A stretch of 64,000 nucleotides of DNA from Alkalibacillus aidingensis (GCF_014595945.1 NZ_JABXWU010000001.1:806001-870000), one strand, 5' to 3'; positions 25,610-34,477 are shown, numbered from the stretch's first letter. Numbers and translations: made by a program. Notes: generated by a model not told the origin, from the letters alone.

Positions 25610-26176
25610 TTATTCATATTTACTGGAATCAATAAACCACTCTTGGATGAGGTAGATAATGCCGCAGATGCCCATTGTTATAAAGCCCCATCCAAGTGTT
25701 AGTTGTTCAACTTGTAAGTAGTTATTACATAATTGCTGCTCCGAGAAGATATACAGAGCCCCCATTAAAATAAATGAGAAGACAAAAATGATAATAACGA
25801 TGTCTTTCACCCTATCAGATAATCTCTTCCAACTATCACGTAGTGGAACACCTACCAAAAAGGCTAAACTGATAAACTTAAATACTTCCCATGTATAACT
25901 AATCAATGCATCATCCATCGTTTTAGGGATCATCCAATACAAAGTTACAAACACTAACAATACAGCTCCAGGAATTCCATTCTCATTCCATTTAGAGAAG
26001 AAATTCGGGAATTTTTTGATTAGATAGTCACCTATTAAAAATCCTGCGATGATAATCATTGGCATTTGCATGTGCATGTGTAAAATCATGATTGATTCAA
26101 GGAAATCTCTAACGGGAGGAGCAAACAAGAACAATAGAAGTAGCACCCCATAAAAACCTTGTGTCATTACCATCAC
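25610..26176 (-). CDS. Multi-pass membrane protein with HMHMQM motif (CtaG-like?)
   Basis: 188-residue protein with five or six hydrophobic helices. The second helix begins ILHMHMQMPMIIIAG, an unusually dense cluster of His and Met suited to copper binding. The layout recalls the Met/His-rich helix of CtaG (caa3 oxidase assembly) and archaeal DUF1404 proteins, but I cannot assign a family firmly. Its neighbour 18 bp upstream encodes a SCO copper chaperone, and the ba3-type enzyme follows, so a role in loading CuA or CuB is the best guess. Its stop abuts the stop of the converging Crp/Fnr gene. Confidence 0.6.
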   Translation of the reverse strand: MMVMTQGFYGVLLLLFLFAPPVRDFLESIMILHMHMQMPMIIIAGFLIGDYLIKKFPNFFSKWNENGIPGAVLLVFVTLYWMIPKTMDDALISYTWEVFKFISLAFLVGVPLRDSWKRLSDRVKDIVIIIFVFSFILMGALYIFSEQQLCNNYLQVEQLTLGWGFITMGICGIIYLIQEWFIDSSKYE

Positions 26177-26194
26177 TCCTCCCCTTGATTGTTC

Positions 26195-26818
26195 TTAGTC
26201 CTCTAACTCTTCTAATAAATAGTCAACAGCTGAATCGATATCCTGATAGTCCAATACAGCTGTCAAATGACCATCAGGGTTAACAACATAAAAAGCTGAA
26301 TTGTGTGTAAAGTGGCCATCATCTGTTGGAATCACAACCACTTCAAATGTATCTAAAAGATTATTTAATTCTTGATCGTCATTAATTCTGGCCATTCGCC
26401 ATGTTTCACCATCACTGCCGAAATACTGTTGATAACTATTTAGAACCTCTGGTGTATCTCTTTCAGGGTCAAAGCTAATACTTAAAAACGTAACATCTTC
26501 TCCAAGAAACTCTTCAGGCAGCGCCTCATATACCTCACCCATGTTTTCCTCTAACTGTATACAAACAGTCGAACATGCTGAGTAGAAAAAGGTAATAAAC
26601 ACGTACTGACCCTCAAATTGAGAAAAGTTATATTCTCTATTGAGACTGTCTTCCAAAACGACTTCTGGAAACTCCGGCTGAGAATTCACTAATTGGTTGG
26701 TACGTGATGTCTCTGCAGTATAGGCAGTGAACCCGTCTGTACCAATATAATAAATGGACGATAAGAGAACAACAACTATACTTAGTGAGATGAGAGTCTG
26801 CCGATTTTTCATAATCAT
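26195..26818 (-). CDS. SCO1/SenC-family copper chaperone
   Basis: 207-residue protein with an N-terminal membrane anchor (residues 9-27) and an extracytoplasmic thioredoxin-like domain. The copper motif C-x3-C is ACSTVC in FFYSACSTVCIQLEENM, and the third ligand histidine is in DGHFTHNSAFYVVNP. SCO proteins deliver copper or reduce the cysteines of the CuA site of subunit II. Located after the ba3-type subunit I gene, separated by a hairpin, and before the HMHMQM membrane protein gene. Confidence 0.93.
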   Translation of the reverse strand: MIMKNRQTLISLSIVVVLLSSIYYIGTDGFTAYTAETSRTNQLVNSQPEFPEVVLEDSLNREYNFSQFEGQYVFITFFYSACSTVCIQLEENMGEVYEALPEEFLGEDVTFLSISFDPERDTPEVLNSYQQYFGSDGETWRMARINDDQELNNLLDTFEVVVIPTDDGHFTHNSAFYVVNPDGHLTAVLDYQDIDSAVDYLLEELED

Positions 26819-26834
26819 AAACCCCTTTTAATGT

Positions 26835-26863
26835 GGCTCTGCTAATATGAATCTAGCAGAGCC
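26835..26863 (-). promoter_or_regulatory. Intercistronic hairpin after the ba3-type subunit I gene
   Basis: Arms GGCTCTGCTA (26835-26844) and TAGCAGAGCC (26854-26863) form a 10-bp stem with a 9-nt loop. The strand of transcription continues ACATTAAAAG without a strong T run, so read-through to the SCO gene is likely. It may set the relative dose of enzyme and chaperone. Confidence 0.5.
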
Positions 26864-26890
26864 TTTAGGTTAATGGTAATTATTATTGAA

Positions 26891-28588
26891 TTACCAAGTT
26901 CTAAATGGAGGTGATCCTGGAGGTGCATCAACAATCATATCAACTACAGGAATGACATATCCCATAGCTATGACTAATAACATGATCACAATCCACTTGC
27001 CCCACTTTTCTGTCCAATAAGGAGTTGGACTTGCGTTTTCTTCCACTTCTCCAATAGGGAATTCCTCTACACCTTTAGGAGCGCGGAACATTAAATGGAA
27101 TACGATATAAACTTGTAATAGAACAGCTAGCATTAGAACCGTACCACCGATTGCTAAGAAGATTAGGTATGGATCCCATGATAACGCTGTTGCATTTTCT
27201 GCATAGTTTGTGAAACTTGTTCTTCTTGGACTTCCTAGTAAACCAACTAGGTGCATAGCAACTGACATAACTGTCATACCAATTGTCCATAAAATCGTTG
27301 TGAATAAAGCTAATTTATTCATTTGTTTAGTTAGGATTCTTCCTGATAAATGTGGAATCAACCAATAACTAACCCCAAAGAATGTTAAGGCGACTGTCAT
27401 ACCAAGTGTGACGTGGAAGTGACCAACCACCCATAACGTATTGTGAACCACTTGGTTTAGTTGGTGCATTGTTTGTACTAGACCACCTGCACCACCGACA
27501 ACAAATGCTGCCATCGCTATAAATAAAGCTAAGAATCTTGCATCTTTCCATGGTAATTTAGTAAACCAACCAAATAGGCCTTTTCCACCTTTAAGACGTC
27601 CAGCTCTCTCCATAATATGGAACATAGCGTAAGCTGTCATTAGTGATGGGAAACCAACTGCTAAACTCATGTAAGCGTGCATATATTTAATCGGTTCTGA
27701 AATACCTGGGTCAATGATTTGGTGGTGGAATCCACCAGGGATGTTTAGAATAACTAATAGTACGATGACGACCCTTGTTAAGGTATCACTAAAGCGTCTA
27801 CCTCCGATGATCTTAGGCATCATGACGTACCATGCTGAGATAGCTGTTAGGTACCAAATATTAACTAACGTATGACCGAACGCCCAGAAGAAGGTACGTG
27901 ATAACATAACGTTTATCGTATCTACCCAACCTAACACCCAAGGGATAATCATGAATACCTCTGTTGCAACAAAAGCACTTGAGAATGTTAATAAGACAAA
28001 TACACCTGTTGCGAAGAATGAAAGAATCGGTAGAATTTGCCCTTTGTTATTCTTACGCCAGTTTGCAACACTAATAAACGCACCTGCTGCACTCATCCAT
28101 ACACCAAGGACAATAAATACTAAACCAATGTAGAACCACACTGACGCAGCCATAGGTGGATAGAATGTATAAAGTACAGTTGCTTCATTCATTAAGATTG
28201 GAACCACTGCAATTACAAAACCAAATACTTTGGTAAAGAATGCAATCCATCCCAACTTCTTAACTTTAGGTAGTAGACCACCTAATGTATAAGATAGACC
28301 TGCATAGAAATAACCTATTGTAAAGAATGCTGTAAACACAAGGATTAATAATAGTCCGTGTGATGTTAAGACTTGATAATAGCTAAACCAGCTTGGGAGT
28401 TCAAATAGTCCAGCTCGATTTAAACCCTGAAGTAAACCAAGCGTTCCACCGACCAACAATGCAATAAATGATACAATCATATACCATTTAGAAAGTAATG
28501 CATCACCAGGTCGTTCTTGACTCCAACTCTTTATATTTTCTCTTGTTTCCTTCATCGTAATTTTTTCTTTCGTTGCTTTTGTCATCAT
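26891..28588 (-). CDS. cbaA: ba3-type heme-copper subunit I lacking the active-site tyrosine; probable NO reductase
   Basis: 565-residue protein with about 13 membrane helices aligning throughout with Thermus ba3 subunit I. Ligands retained: low-spin haem His77 (LTSHGLLL) and His392, high-spin haem His390 (VGHFHV), CuB His239, His288 and His289 (GFHHQ). The K-channel SLMT is kept (Ser315, Thr318). The residue four after His239, where oxygen reductases carry the cross-linked tyrosine (HPIVY in Thermus), is Asn243 (HTLVN), codon at 27860-27862. Loss of this tyrosine is characteristic of B-family enzymes that reduce NO, such as CuA-dependent NO reductase of Bacillus azotoformans. An oxidase annotation would be the default elsewhere. 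Start ATG at 28588 has GGAGG six bases upstream. Confidence 0.9.
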   Translation of the reverse strand: MMTKATKEKITMKETRENIKSWSQERPGDALLSKWYMIVSFIALLVGGTLGLLQGLNRAGLFELPSWFSYYQVLTSHGLLLILVFTAFFTIGYFYAGLSYTLGGLLPKVKKLGWIAFFTKVFGFVIAVVPILMNEATVLYTFYPPMAASVWFYIGLVFIVLGVWMSAAGAFISVANWRKNNKGQILPILSFFATGVFVLLTFSSAFVATEVFMIIPWVLGWVDTINVMLSRTFFWAFGHTLVNIWYLTAISAWYVMMPKIIGGRRFSDTLTRVVIVLLVILNIPGGFHHQIIDPGISEPIKYMHAYMSLAVGFPSLMTAYAMFHIMERAGRLKGGKGLFGWFTKLPWKDARFLALFIAMAAFVVGGAGGLVQTMHQLNQVVHNTLWVVGHFHVTLGMTVALTFFGVSYWLIPHLSGRILTKQMNKLALFTTILWTIGMTVMSVAMHLVGLLGSPRRTSFTNYAENATALSWDPYLIFLAIGGTVLMLAVLLQVYIVFHLMFRAPKGVEEFPIGEVEENASPTPYWTEKWGKWIVIMLLVIAMGYVIPVVDMIVDAPPGSPPFRTW

Positions 28589-28601
28589 TATTCACCTCCA
28601 A

Positions 28602-29063
28602 CTACTTAATCGTAATTTCTGTAGCCATTAACTCATGGCCAGCTCCGCAATATTCGTTACAAACAACCAGATACTCACCCGGTTCATCAAACGTATGTGA
28701 AATAGTTGTTACATGACCTGGTGTGATCATCGCGTTCACATTCGTTCCAGCAATTTGGAACCCGTGTACGACATCCTTAGACGTTAATGTAAAGTGAACA
28801 GTAGACCCTTCTGGGAATTCTAATTCCATAGGATCAAAACTGAATATTTGTAGAGTCATAACCACTTCATATTCGTTTTCACCGATTTGATGGATTCCAG
28901 TATCATCAAATGGTGGATGCTCTTCAACATTTTGTGGATCAATGGTTTCCTGACCACTTGGTGGCCCCATGTCTAAAGCAAATGCTTGATATCCAATAAT
29001 CAACATAAATCCAATTATGATAACTGTACTAGCAGTTAACCAAATCTTCTCATAGCGATGCAT
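28602..29063 (-). CDS. cbaB: ba3-type subunit II with CuA centre
   Basis: 153-residue subunit with one N-terminal helix (residues 10-30) and an external cupredoxin domain. The CuA ligands are complete: an upstream histidine in DVVHGFQIAGT, and C-x3-C-x3-H-x2-M in VVCNEYCGAGHELMATE. Takes electrons from cytochrome c or menaquinol-linked donors and passes them to subunit I. The short single-helix form is typical of ba3-type enzymes. Thirteen bases separate it from the subunit I gene. Confidence 0.94.
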   Translation of the reverse strand: MHRYEKIWLTASTVIIIGFMLIIGYQAFALDMGPPSGQETIDPQNVEEHPPFDDTGIHQIGENEYEVVMTLQIFSFDPMELEFPEGSTVHFTLTSKDVVHGFQIAGTNVNAMITPGHVTTISHTFDEPGEYLVVCNEYCGAGHELMATEITIK

Positions 29064-29083
29064 AATCTATTCCTCCCCTTTTC

Positions 29084-29224
29084 TTAAAAGCGCATCATGT
29101 ATAGTCCCCATATTCCAAACCAAAGTGCGACTATAAACAATCCAACAAGTGAAACCGAGACTAATGTTCCTTTTCTAGAGTTGTAATCTTCTTCGTTAAA
29201 CTCTAATTTCTTTTTACCTAGCAT
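29084..29224 (-). CDS. cbaD: ba3-type subunit IIa (single-helix small subunit)
   Basis: 46-residue protein, MLGKKKLEFNEEDYNSRKG followed by one membrane helix (LVSVSLVGLFIVALWFGIWG) and a short Met-Arg-Phe end. Size and topology match CbaD of Thermus ba3 oxidase, which fills the place of the second helix of subunit II. A GGTGGGG ribosome-binding site precedes the ATG at 29224. It heads the cbaDBA operon and lies just downstream of a Crp/Fnr-type palindrome. Confidence 0.8.
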   Translation of the reverse strand: MLGKKKLEFNEEDYNSRKGTLVSVSLVGLFIVALWFGIWGLYMMRF

Positions 29225-29256
29225 TGGATTCCCCACCTTTCCTTTTGGTTACTTTA

Positions 29257-29300
29257 AGCGTAAATCAACAAAGATAGCTATCTAGTGACCTAAGTCACTA
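29257..29300 (-). promoter_or_regulatory. Crp/Fnr-type operator and -10 element for the ba3-type operon
   Basis: TAGTGACCTAAGTCACTA at 29283-29300 is a perfect 7-bp palindrome with GTGA-N6-TCAC, the Crp/Fnr half-site spacing. A TACGCT sequence at 29257-29262 (minus strand) is centred 32 bp downstream, placing the operator near -41.5, the class II activation position. No separate -35 is needed in this arrangement. Confidence 0.6.
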
Positions 29301-29329
29301 AATGAGAGATTTCACTTTTTTGACAAAAA

Positions 29330-30247
29330 CTAAAAAACTAACTCTAAAACAATCCATACAATCAATGACGTGCTAAATGTCCAGTGATGATAACCTGCCC
29401 ATTGCATTCCTTTCACTTTTTCCTTTGGTTCATAAGACTTAAAAAGAGAAAACACTTTAAAGGCTAATAACATTGGAATAAATGCTATAACTCCAAAGTA
29501 AGAGGTAGCAAACGTCAAATGAAATACAATGAGGAATAGATAAGGAAGTGTTAAAAAGATGGCTAAGAGTACAACCCCTCTTTTTTCACCAATTCGCATG
29601 GGAAGAGTTTTTCTAAATCCCTTATCTTTTTCGAGGTCTCTTAAGTTATTCGACAGAACCATGGTGACCATTAAAGCTATAAATGGAAAGGATACGAACA
29701 AAACTTCACTCCAAATAAGTTGATCACTTAAAAGAAAAGCAATTGCAACTGGCAGAAATCCTAGGCTAATAGCTCCTGCAACTTCTCCTAAGCCCAGAGC
29801 TGCTAATGAATACGGTGAGGCAGAATACCACACCCCTATACCTAAACCAATGATTCCTACGACAATAATAAAATAAGTGGTCATAGTAGCCATATATAAA
29901 GTAATCAGTGAACCAATCCCTACTAATATTAGCGCTACCCAGGGAATTTGTTCCAAGGTTGGACAGGATTTATGACGCTTATATGAATAAAACCACCTAT
30001 TAACATCCTGACCTGACCTAAAGTCAAAATAGTCATTTAACATATTGACTGAAGATTGCATGAATAAGCCTGTCACCAAAAACATCATCAGCAACAAATA
30101 GTCTAGATCTAAGGATCGATTGGCTAATAAAAATCCAACAATCATGGGTCCTAAAGAGGCAGATAATGTTAATGGCCTGGCTAACTGAAACCAATTTCTT
30201 CTAAAAATAAATCTTTTCACAAATTGTTCACTCATTTGAGATTTCAC
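29330..30247 (-). CDS. UbiA-family prenyltransferase (MenA-like)
   Basis: 305-residue membrane protein with eight to nine helices and both aspartate-rich motifs of the UbiA superfamily: NMLNDYFDFRSGQD in the first, and NNLRDLEKDKGFRKTLPMRIG in the second. The motif spacing fits 1,4-dihydroxy-2-naphthoate prenyltransferase (MenA) better than haem O synthase. It may make menaquinone for anaerobic respiration, or be a second copy beside a chromosomal menA that is not in this window. Pairs with the CopD-like gene five bases upstream in one operon. Confidence 0.75.
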   Translation of the reverse strand: MKSQMSEQFVKRFIFRRNWFQLARPLTLSASLGPMIVGFLLANRSLDLDYLLLMMFLVTGLFMQSSVNMLNDYFDFRSGQDVNRWFYSYKRHKSCPTLEQIPWVALILVGIGSLITLYMATMTTYFIIVVGIIGLGIGVWYSASPYSLAALGLGEVAGAISLGFLPVAIAFLLSDQLIWSEVLFVSFPFIALMVTMVLSNNLRDLEKDKGFRKTLPMRIGEKRGVVLLAIFLTLPYLFLIVFHLTFATSYFGVIAFIPMLLAFKVFSLFKSYEPKEKVKGMQWAGYHHWTFSTSLIVWIVLELVF

Positions 30248-30252
30248 CTCGA

Positions 30253-30744
30253 TTATTTAAAAATCATCAAATATAAAAGAGTTAAAAAACCAACACCTTC
30301 AACTGAACTAATTAAGAACGAGTAAAAAAGCTTTTGATTGAACAAACCTCTGTGCCCCTTATTAGTTAGGTGAATAATTAGATCGTCAGTTAATACACTT
30401 ACGGTTTGTTTATAGCCAATGAAACTTCCGTATCCAAGGGTTAAAATCCCTACAATCAAGGCTTTAGACCACCAAACACCATAGTCCGTTTGCCAAAGAT
30501 CAGATATCGTGTCGATTGGCCCGATCACAACCCCTAAAACAGTCCCAGTCAAGATCACTAATATGCCAGCTAAAACTAATTTAGGGTGACTATAATACAT
30601 TACCTTTAATAGCAAATTTCGAGCACTAGCAGCATCAACTTTTCTTAGAATTGGAAATATACAAGAACCTATAAACAACACACCACCAAACCAAAGAATG
30701 GAAAATAATATGTGTAAAAATAATACAACTTTATAGAAGAGCAT
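30253..30744 (-). CDS. CopD/DUF2269-like membrane protein
   Basis: 163-residue protein with four hydrophobic helices. The first, KVVLFLHILFSILWFGGVLF, has the histidine and W-x-GG pattern of CopD and related haem or copper-linked membrane proteins; a further histidine lies in YYSHPKLVLAG on helix two. First gene of a two-gene operon with the prenyltransferase. AGAGGTGA precedes the ATG. The specific role is unknown; context suggests assembly or electron transfer to the ba3-type enzyme. Confidence 0.6.
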   Translation of the reverse strand: MLFYKVVLFLHILFSILWFGGVLFIGSCIFPILRKVDAASARNLLLKVMYYSHPKLVLAGILVILTGTVLGVVIGPIDTISDLWQTDYGVWWSKALIVGILTLGYGSFIGYKQTVSVLTDDLIIHLTNKGHRGLFNQKLFYSFLISSVEGVGFLTLLYLMIFK

Positions 30745-30765
30745 AAGTGATCACCTCTTAGCTTA

Positions 30766-30809
30766 AGTATAATTCGAGGCGAATTTTAATTAATTGACAC
30801 ACGTCAATT
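30766..30809 (-). promoter_or_regulatory. Crp/Fnr-type operator and -10 element for the CopD-prenyltransferase operon
   Basis: AATTGACACACGTCAATT at 30792-30809 is a perfect 7-bp palindrome with a 4-bp spacer and the same TGAC-N4-GTCA core as the site at 29283. TATACT at 30766-30771 (minus strand) is centred 32 bp downstream, so a start near 30759 puts the operator at -41.5. Confidence 0.6.
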
Positions 30810-30869
30810 CTTCATAATTTAAATCTTGTTATATTGGAAATGTAGGGGAGGAACGTTTAAAAAAAACTG

Positions 30870-30896
30870 GCTCTTGTTAACAAATTTTAACAGAGC
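30870..30896 (+). promoter_or_regulatory. Hairpin in the leader of the 106-residue membrane protein gene
   Basis: GCTCTTGTTA and TAACAGAGC form a stem with one bulged base around an 8-nt loop. It lies 23-49 bases before the ATG at 30919 and is followed by AAAAATTA rather than T. Function unknown. Confidence 0.4.
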
Positions 30897-30918
30897 GAAA
30901 AATTAGGGGAGTGTTAGA

Positions 30919-31239
30919 ATGAACTTATTAAGTATCAACTTATGGGCTATTAATACTGAATTTATGATGATAGCCATGATTATTGCTGTAGCAATGAGTG
31001 TGATGCTAAAGAACCTACCAATATTGGGCATCCAAGGTATTTTAGCAACCGCATTTTACTTTTCATTTCCTTCATTAACCTTACTGACCATTCTTCAATT
31101 TATATTTTCAGCTTTCATCTTCTATAGACTCACAAGAGCTCTTGAATACAATTACCATTTAATCCTTGAAAAAACACATCAAGAAGAAAGGTATTATACT
31201 CGTGGAGGATCTTCAGGACGTAGAAAGACCTTTTTGTAA
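30919..31239 (+). CDS. Small membrane protein of unknown function
   Basis: 106-residue protein with two to three hydrophobic helices (residues 5-27, 33-48, 52-70) and a basic, hydrophilic tail ending YYTRGGSSGRRKTFL. AGGGGAG lies upstream of the ATG, and a strong terminator follows. It marks the right border of the respiration block, between the CopD-like gene and engB, on the opposite strand to both. I do not recognise a family. Confidence 0.6.
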   Translation: MNLLSINLWAINTEFMMIAMIIAVAMSVMLKNLPILGIQGILATAFYFSFPSLTLLTILQFIFSAFIFYRLTRALEYNYHLILEKTHQEERYYTRGGSSGRRKTFL

Positions 31240-31244
31240 ACGTA

Positions 31245-31278
31245 AAAACCTCCCTTTCTTGGTGGAAAGGGAGGTTTT
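31245..31278. terminator. Bidirectional terminator after the small membrane protein gene
   Basis: Arms AAAACCTCCCTTT (31245-31257) and AAAGGGAGGTTTT (31266-31278) form a 13-bp stem flanked by A and T runs, acting on the plus-strand gene and possibly on engB read-through. Confidence 0.85.
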
Positions 31279-31366
31279 ACTTAACCGTATGTGCTATACA
31301 TCGTGGGAGTATAGACTAGTTCAGGGGTATATTACGTTTTCATCCACACAAGGTGGTTTTCATTTA

Positions 31367-31948
31367 TTAGATAGCTTGTCTAATAATTTTCCAGGCCTGA
31401 TCTTTTCCTTCCCCTGTCTCAGCCGAGAACGGAACCAGTTCGTCACCTTCTTCTAAATCAAGTGCTTCTTTAATCACTTTGACATGTTTAGCACGTTGGG
31501 ATTTCTTCACCTTATCTAATTTGGTAGCAATAACCAATGTCGGTATACCGATATGTTTAAGAAAGTCGTACATGATAATATCATCTTCAGTTGGTGGATG
31601 ACGTAAGTCAACAAGGAGGACCGTTAATTTGAGCTCATCACGAGTCTGGAAATACTCCTCCATCATTCGGCCCCACTTTTCTCTTTCTTTCTTGCTGACT
31701 TTAGCGTAGCCGTATCCTGGTACATCCGTAAACATCAGATGGTTATTAATTCGGTAAAAATTTAATGTTTGAGTCTTTCCGGGTTTCGACGATGTCCGAG
31801 CCAATGCTTTTCGATTAATCATCTTATTAATAAACGATGATTTTCCAACATTGGAACGACCCGCAAGCGCAATTTCTGGGAGGTTTTCATTGGGATACTG
31901 ATCTTTTTTTACTGCGCTTAGTACGATTTCTGCTTCATTGACTTTCAT
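31367..31948 (-). CDS. engB: Ribosome-biogenesis GTPase YsxC/EngB
   Basis: 193-residue essential GTPase for 50S subunit assembly. G1 is [10 protein letters not shown], the switch I region holds the conserved [15 protein letters not shown]3 is DVPGYG, G4 is ATKLDK and G5 is FSAETGEG. The ATG at 31948 has GGAG nine bases upstream; the GTG at 31954 is too close. Six bases separate it from the lonA stop, the same order as in B. subtilis. In that species hemA follows closely; here the next backbone gene downstream is 30 kb away. Confidence 0.96.
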   Translation of the reverse strand: MKVNEAEIVLSAVKKDQYPNENLPEIALAGRSNVGKSSFINKMINRKALARTSSKPGKTQTLNFYRINNHLMFTDVPGYGYAKVSKKEREKWGRMMEEYFQTRDELKLTVLLVDLRHPPTEDDIIMYDFLKHIGIPTLVIATKLDKVKKSQRAKHVKVIKEALDLEEGDELVPFSAETGEGKDQAWKIIRQAI

Positions 31949-31954
31949 TTGCAC

Positions 31955-34276
31955 TTACTCCTTTTTCAATAAGGCATGGTCCAATACTTCATCAAGATGT
32001 TTTACCTTAATAAACGTTAGACCTTCACGAACACTTTCAGGGATCTCTTCTAAATCCTTATCATTTTCTTCAGGCATAATGATCGTTGTTAGCCCCGCTC
32101 TATGTGCACTTAAAGATTTCTCCTTTAAGCCACCGATAGGTAAGACACGTCCTCTTAACGTAATCTCTCCCGTCATCCCCACTTCCTTACGTACAGGCTG
32201 ATTGGTAAAAGCCGAAACTAAAGCGGTCGCAATCGTGATCCCAGCGGACGGACCATCTTTCGGTGTAGCACCTTCAGGAATATGGATATGCACATCGTAT
32301 TTGTCATAAAAATCCGATTCAAGTTCTAACTCATCTGCTCTAGAACGAACATAGCTTAACGCGGCTTGAGCAGATTCTTTCATGACATCTCCCAATTTTC
32401 CGGTTAACGTTAATTTTCCTGTTCCATGTACAACGGACACTTCAATTGATAACGTATCTCCACCAGCTTGTGTATAAGCTAAACCAGTAGCAGCTCCAAT
32501 TTGATGCTCATGTTCAGCTTGTCCATAACGGTATTTAGGTTTACCTAGTAATTCTTCAATTTGTTTCTCCGTTAAGACCACACGCTTTTTATCAGTTGAC
32601 ACGAGAATTTTAGCAGCTTTACGACAAATAGAAGCGACTTCTCTTTCTAAATTACGAACCCCTGCTTCTCGAGTATACATGCGGATTAATTTTAGAATTG
32701 CTTCGTCTCTAAACTGAAGTTGTGATTTGGTTAAACCATTTTCTTTTAGCTGTTTAGGAATTAAATGTTCTTTGGTTATATGAAGTTTTTCTAATTCGGT
32801 ATAACCTGCAATTGAGATAACTTCCATTCTGTCTAATAATGGACCTGGGATTGTCGCAAGGTTATTAGCCGTTGCGATAAACATGACTTTAGATAAGTCA
32901 TACGGCTCTTCAACAAAGTGATCACTAAACGTACTATTTTGCTCTGGGTCTAATACTTCAAGCATAGCTGAAGATGGATCACCACGAAAATCGCTTGCCA
33001 TTTTGTCAATTTCGTCTAATAAGAAGACTGGATTAATGGTCTCTGCTTTTTTCATTCCTTGAATTATTCGGCCAGGCATCGCACCGACATACGTTCTACG
33101 ATGTCCTCGAATCTCTGCTTCATCACGTACACCACCAAGTGATGCCCGTACGAAATGGCGATCGATTGAACGGGCAATGGATCGAGCTAATGAGGTTTTA
33201 CCAACACCGGGTGGACCCACTAAGCACAAGATCGGACCTTTAAGTGATTCGGTTAACTGTTGAACGGCTAAGTATTCAAGTACACGTTCTTTTACTTTCT
33301 CTAAGCCATAATGATCTTCATCAAGAACCTTTTGAGCATGTTTAACATCTAAATTGTCTTCAGTCTCGTTAGTCCAAGGTAGAGCAACTAACCAATCAAT
33401 ATAGTTACGAATTACTGAGCTTTCTGCTGAGCTTTGAGGCACTTTCTCATAGCGATCCAATTCTTTATAAGCAACTTTTTCCACACGCTCTGGCATATCA
33501 GCCTCTGCAATCTTCTCTTTCAGCTGAGCTACCTCACTATTCTTTCCATCACGTTCGCCTAATTCTTTTTGAATGGCTTTTAATTGTTCACGTAAATAGT
33601 ATTCTTTCTGCGTACGCTCCATCGATCGCTTAACACGTTGGCCGATCTTCTTCTCCATTGATAAAACTTCTTTTTCATTATGAATCATCTGAATAATATG
33701 ATCTAGTCGATCAGGAATATAGATGATTTCTAATATACGCTGTTTTTGCTTAAGTTTTAAGGATAAATGAGAAGTTACAATATCAGCTAACCGTCCAGGC
33801 TCAGTAATATCCTTAACGGTTTCATAAGTTTCTCTTTTTACTTTCTTAGAGACTTTAGTATACTCATCAAACTGACTAACTAGCATACGCATTAAAGCCT
33901 GTTCTTCTACATCATCGCCATGTTCATCGTCAATAACTTCATAATCGACTGCAAAATAAGGTTCACTCTGTTTAAAAGCTTGAATCTCTGCACGTTCTAA
34001 GCCTTCAACCAAAATACGGCTTGTCCCGTTCGGCAATTTAACCATTTGCTTGATATAGACGATCGTTCCCATTTCATATAAATCTTCTTCAGATGGCTCA
34101 TTTATAGATGAGTCTTTTTGGGCTGCTAACATAAGCTTATGGTCTTCCACCATGGCTTGCTCTAAGGCTTTGACTGATTGTTCACGGCCTACATCTAAAT
34201 GAAGGACCATCGATGGATAAACAATGACTCCTCTTAAAGGCAGTAGAGGGATCTCTTGATTAGATTCGCTACCCAC
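31955..34276 (-). CDS. lonA: ATP-dependent protease Lon
   Basis: 773-residue cytoplasmic protease. The N-terminal substrate domain (residues 8-205) begins [16 protein letters not shown]. The AAA+ module has Walker [13 protein letters not shown] and Walker [10 protein letters not shown]. The C-terminal protease domain has the Ser-Lys dyad with Ser in [16 protein letters not shown] prefer the GTG at 34276 because GGAGG is nine bases upstream, but 34282 is possible. B. subtilis has lonB between clpX and lonA; it is absent here. Confidence 0.97.
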   Translation of the reverse strand: MGSESNQEIPLLPLRGVIVYPSMVLHLDVGREQSVKALEQAMVEDHKLMLAAQKDSSINEPSEEDLYEMGTIVYIKQMVKLPNGTSRILVEGLERAEIQAFKQSEPYFAVDYEVIDDEHGDDVEEQALMRMLVSQFDEYTKVSKKVKRETYETVKDITEPGRLADIVTSHLSLKLKQKQRILEIIYIPDRLDHIIQMIHNEKEVLSMEKKIGQRVKRSMERTQKEYYLREQLKAIQKELGERDGKNSEVAQLKEKIAEADMPERVEKVAYKELDRYEKVPQSSAESSVIRNYIDWLVALPWTNETEDNLDVKHAQKVLDEDHYGLEKVKERVLEYLAVQQLTESLKGPILCLVGPPGVGKTSLARSIARSIDRHFVRASLGGVRDEAEIRGHRRTYVGAMPGRIIQGMKKAETINPVFLLDEIDKMASDFRGDPSSAMLEVLDPEQNSTFSDHFVEEPYDLSKVMFIATANNLATIPGPLLDRMEVISIAGYTELEKLHITKEHLIPKQLKENGLTKSQLQFRDEAILKLIRMYTREAGVRNLEREVASICRKAAKILVSTDKKRVVLTEKQIEELLGKPKYRYGQAEHEHQIGAATGLAYTQAGGDTLSIEVSVVHGTGKLTLTGKLGDVMKESAQAALSYVRSRADELELESDFYDKYDVHIHIPEGATPKDGPSAGITIATALVSAFTNQPVRKEVGMTGEITLRGRVLPIGGLKEKSLSAHRAGLTTIIMPEENDKDLEEIPESVREGLTFIKVKHLDEVLDHALLKKE

Positions 34277-34420
34277 GAACACACACCTCCAAATAACGGT
34301 TCACACTCATGTTATATAACACGGGTGTTCAGGTTAAGTAATCTTCTAACATTATTATATACATTTCGACTTAAACTATTTTGACTTAATATTTAGAATG
34401 CTGTTCAAACAAAATAAAAA

Positions 34421-34450
34421 GGTACTCTCACCAATTAAGAGGAGAGTACC
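34421..34450 (-). terminator. Terminator after clpX
   Basis: GGTACTCTC and GAGAGTACC arms with a 12-nt centre, followed by TTTTTATTTT on the minus strand, 28 bases after the clpX stop. Confidence 0.85.
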
Positions 34451-34477
34451 CTCTAATGTCATGTTAACTCATTAATT

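Noticed and set aside
29330-30247. Haem O synthase (ctaB) identity for the prenyltransferase
   Set aside because: The first Asp-rich motif reads NDYFDFRSGQD, nearer to MenA than to the NDYxDRxxDxxMxRT form of CtaB.
1-31366. Insertion sequences or transposase remnants at the borders of the respiration block
   Set aside because: I found no transposase frame or matching terminal repeats at either border.
1-31366. Nitrite reductase (nirK, nirS, nasDE or nrfA) to complete denitrification
   Set aside because: No gene with the needed motifs is in the window; it must lie elsewhere or be absent.
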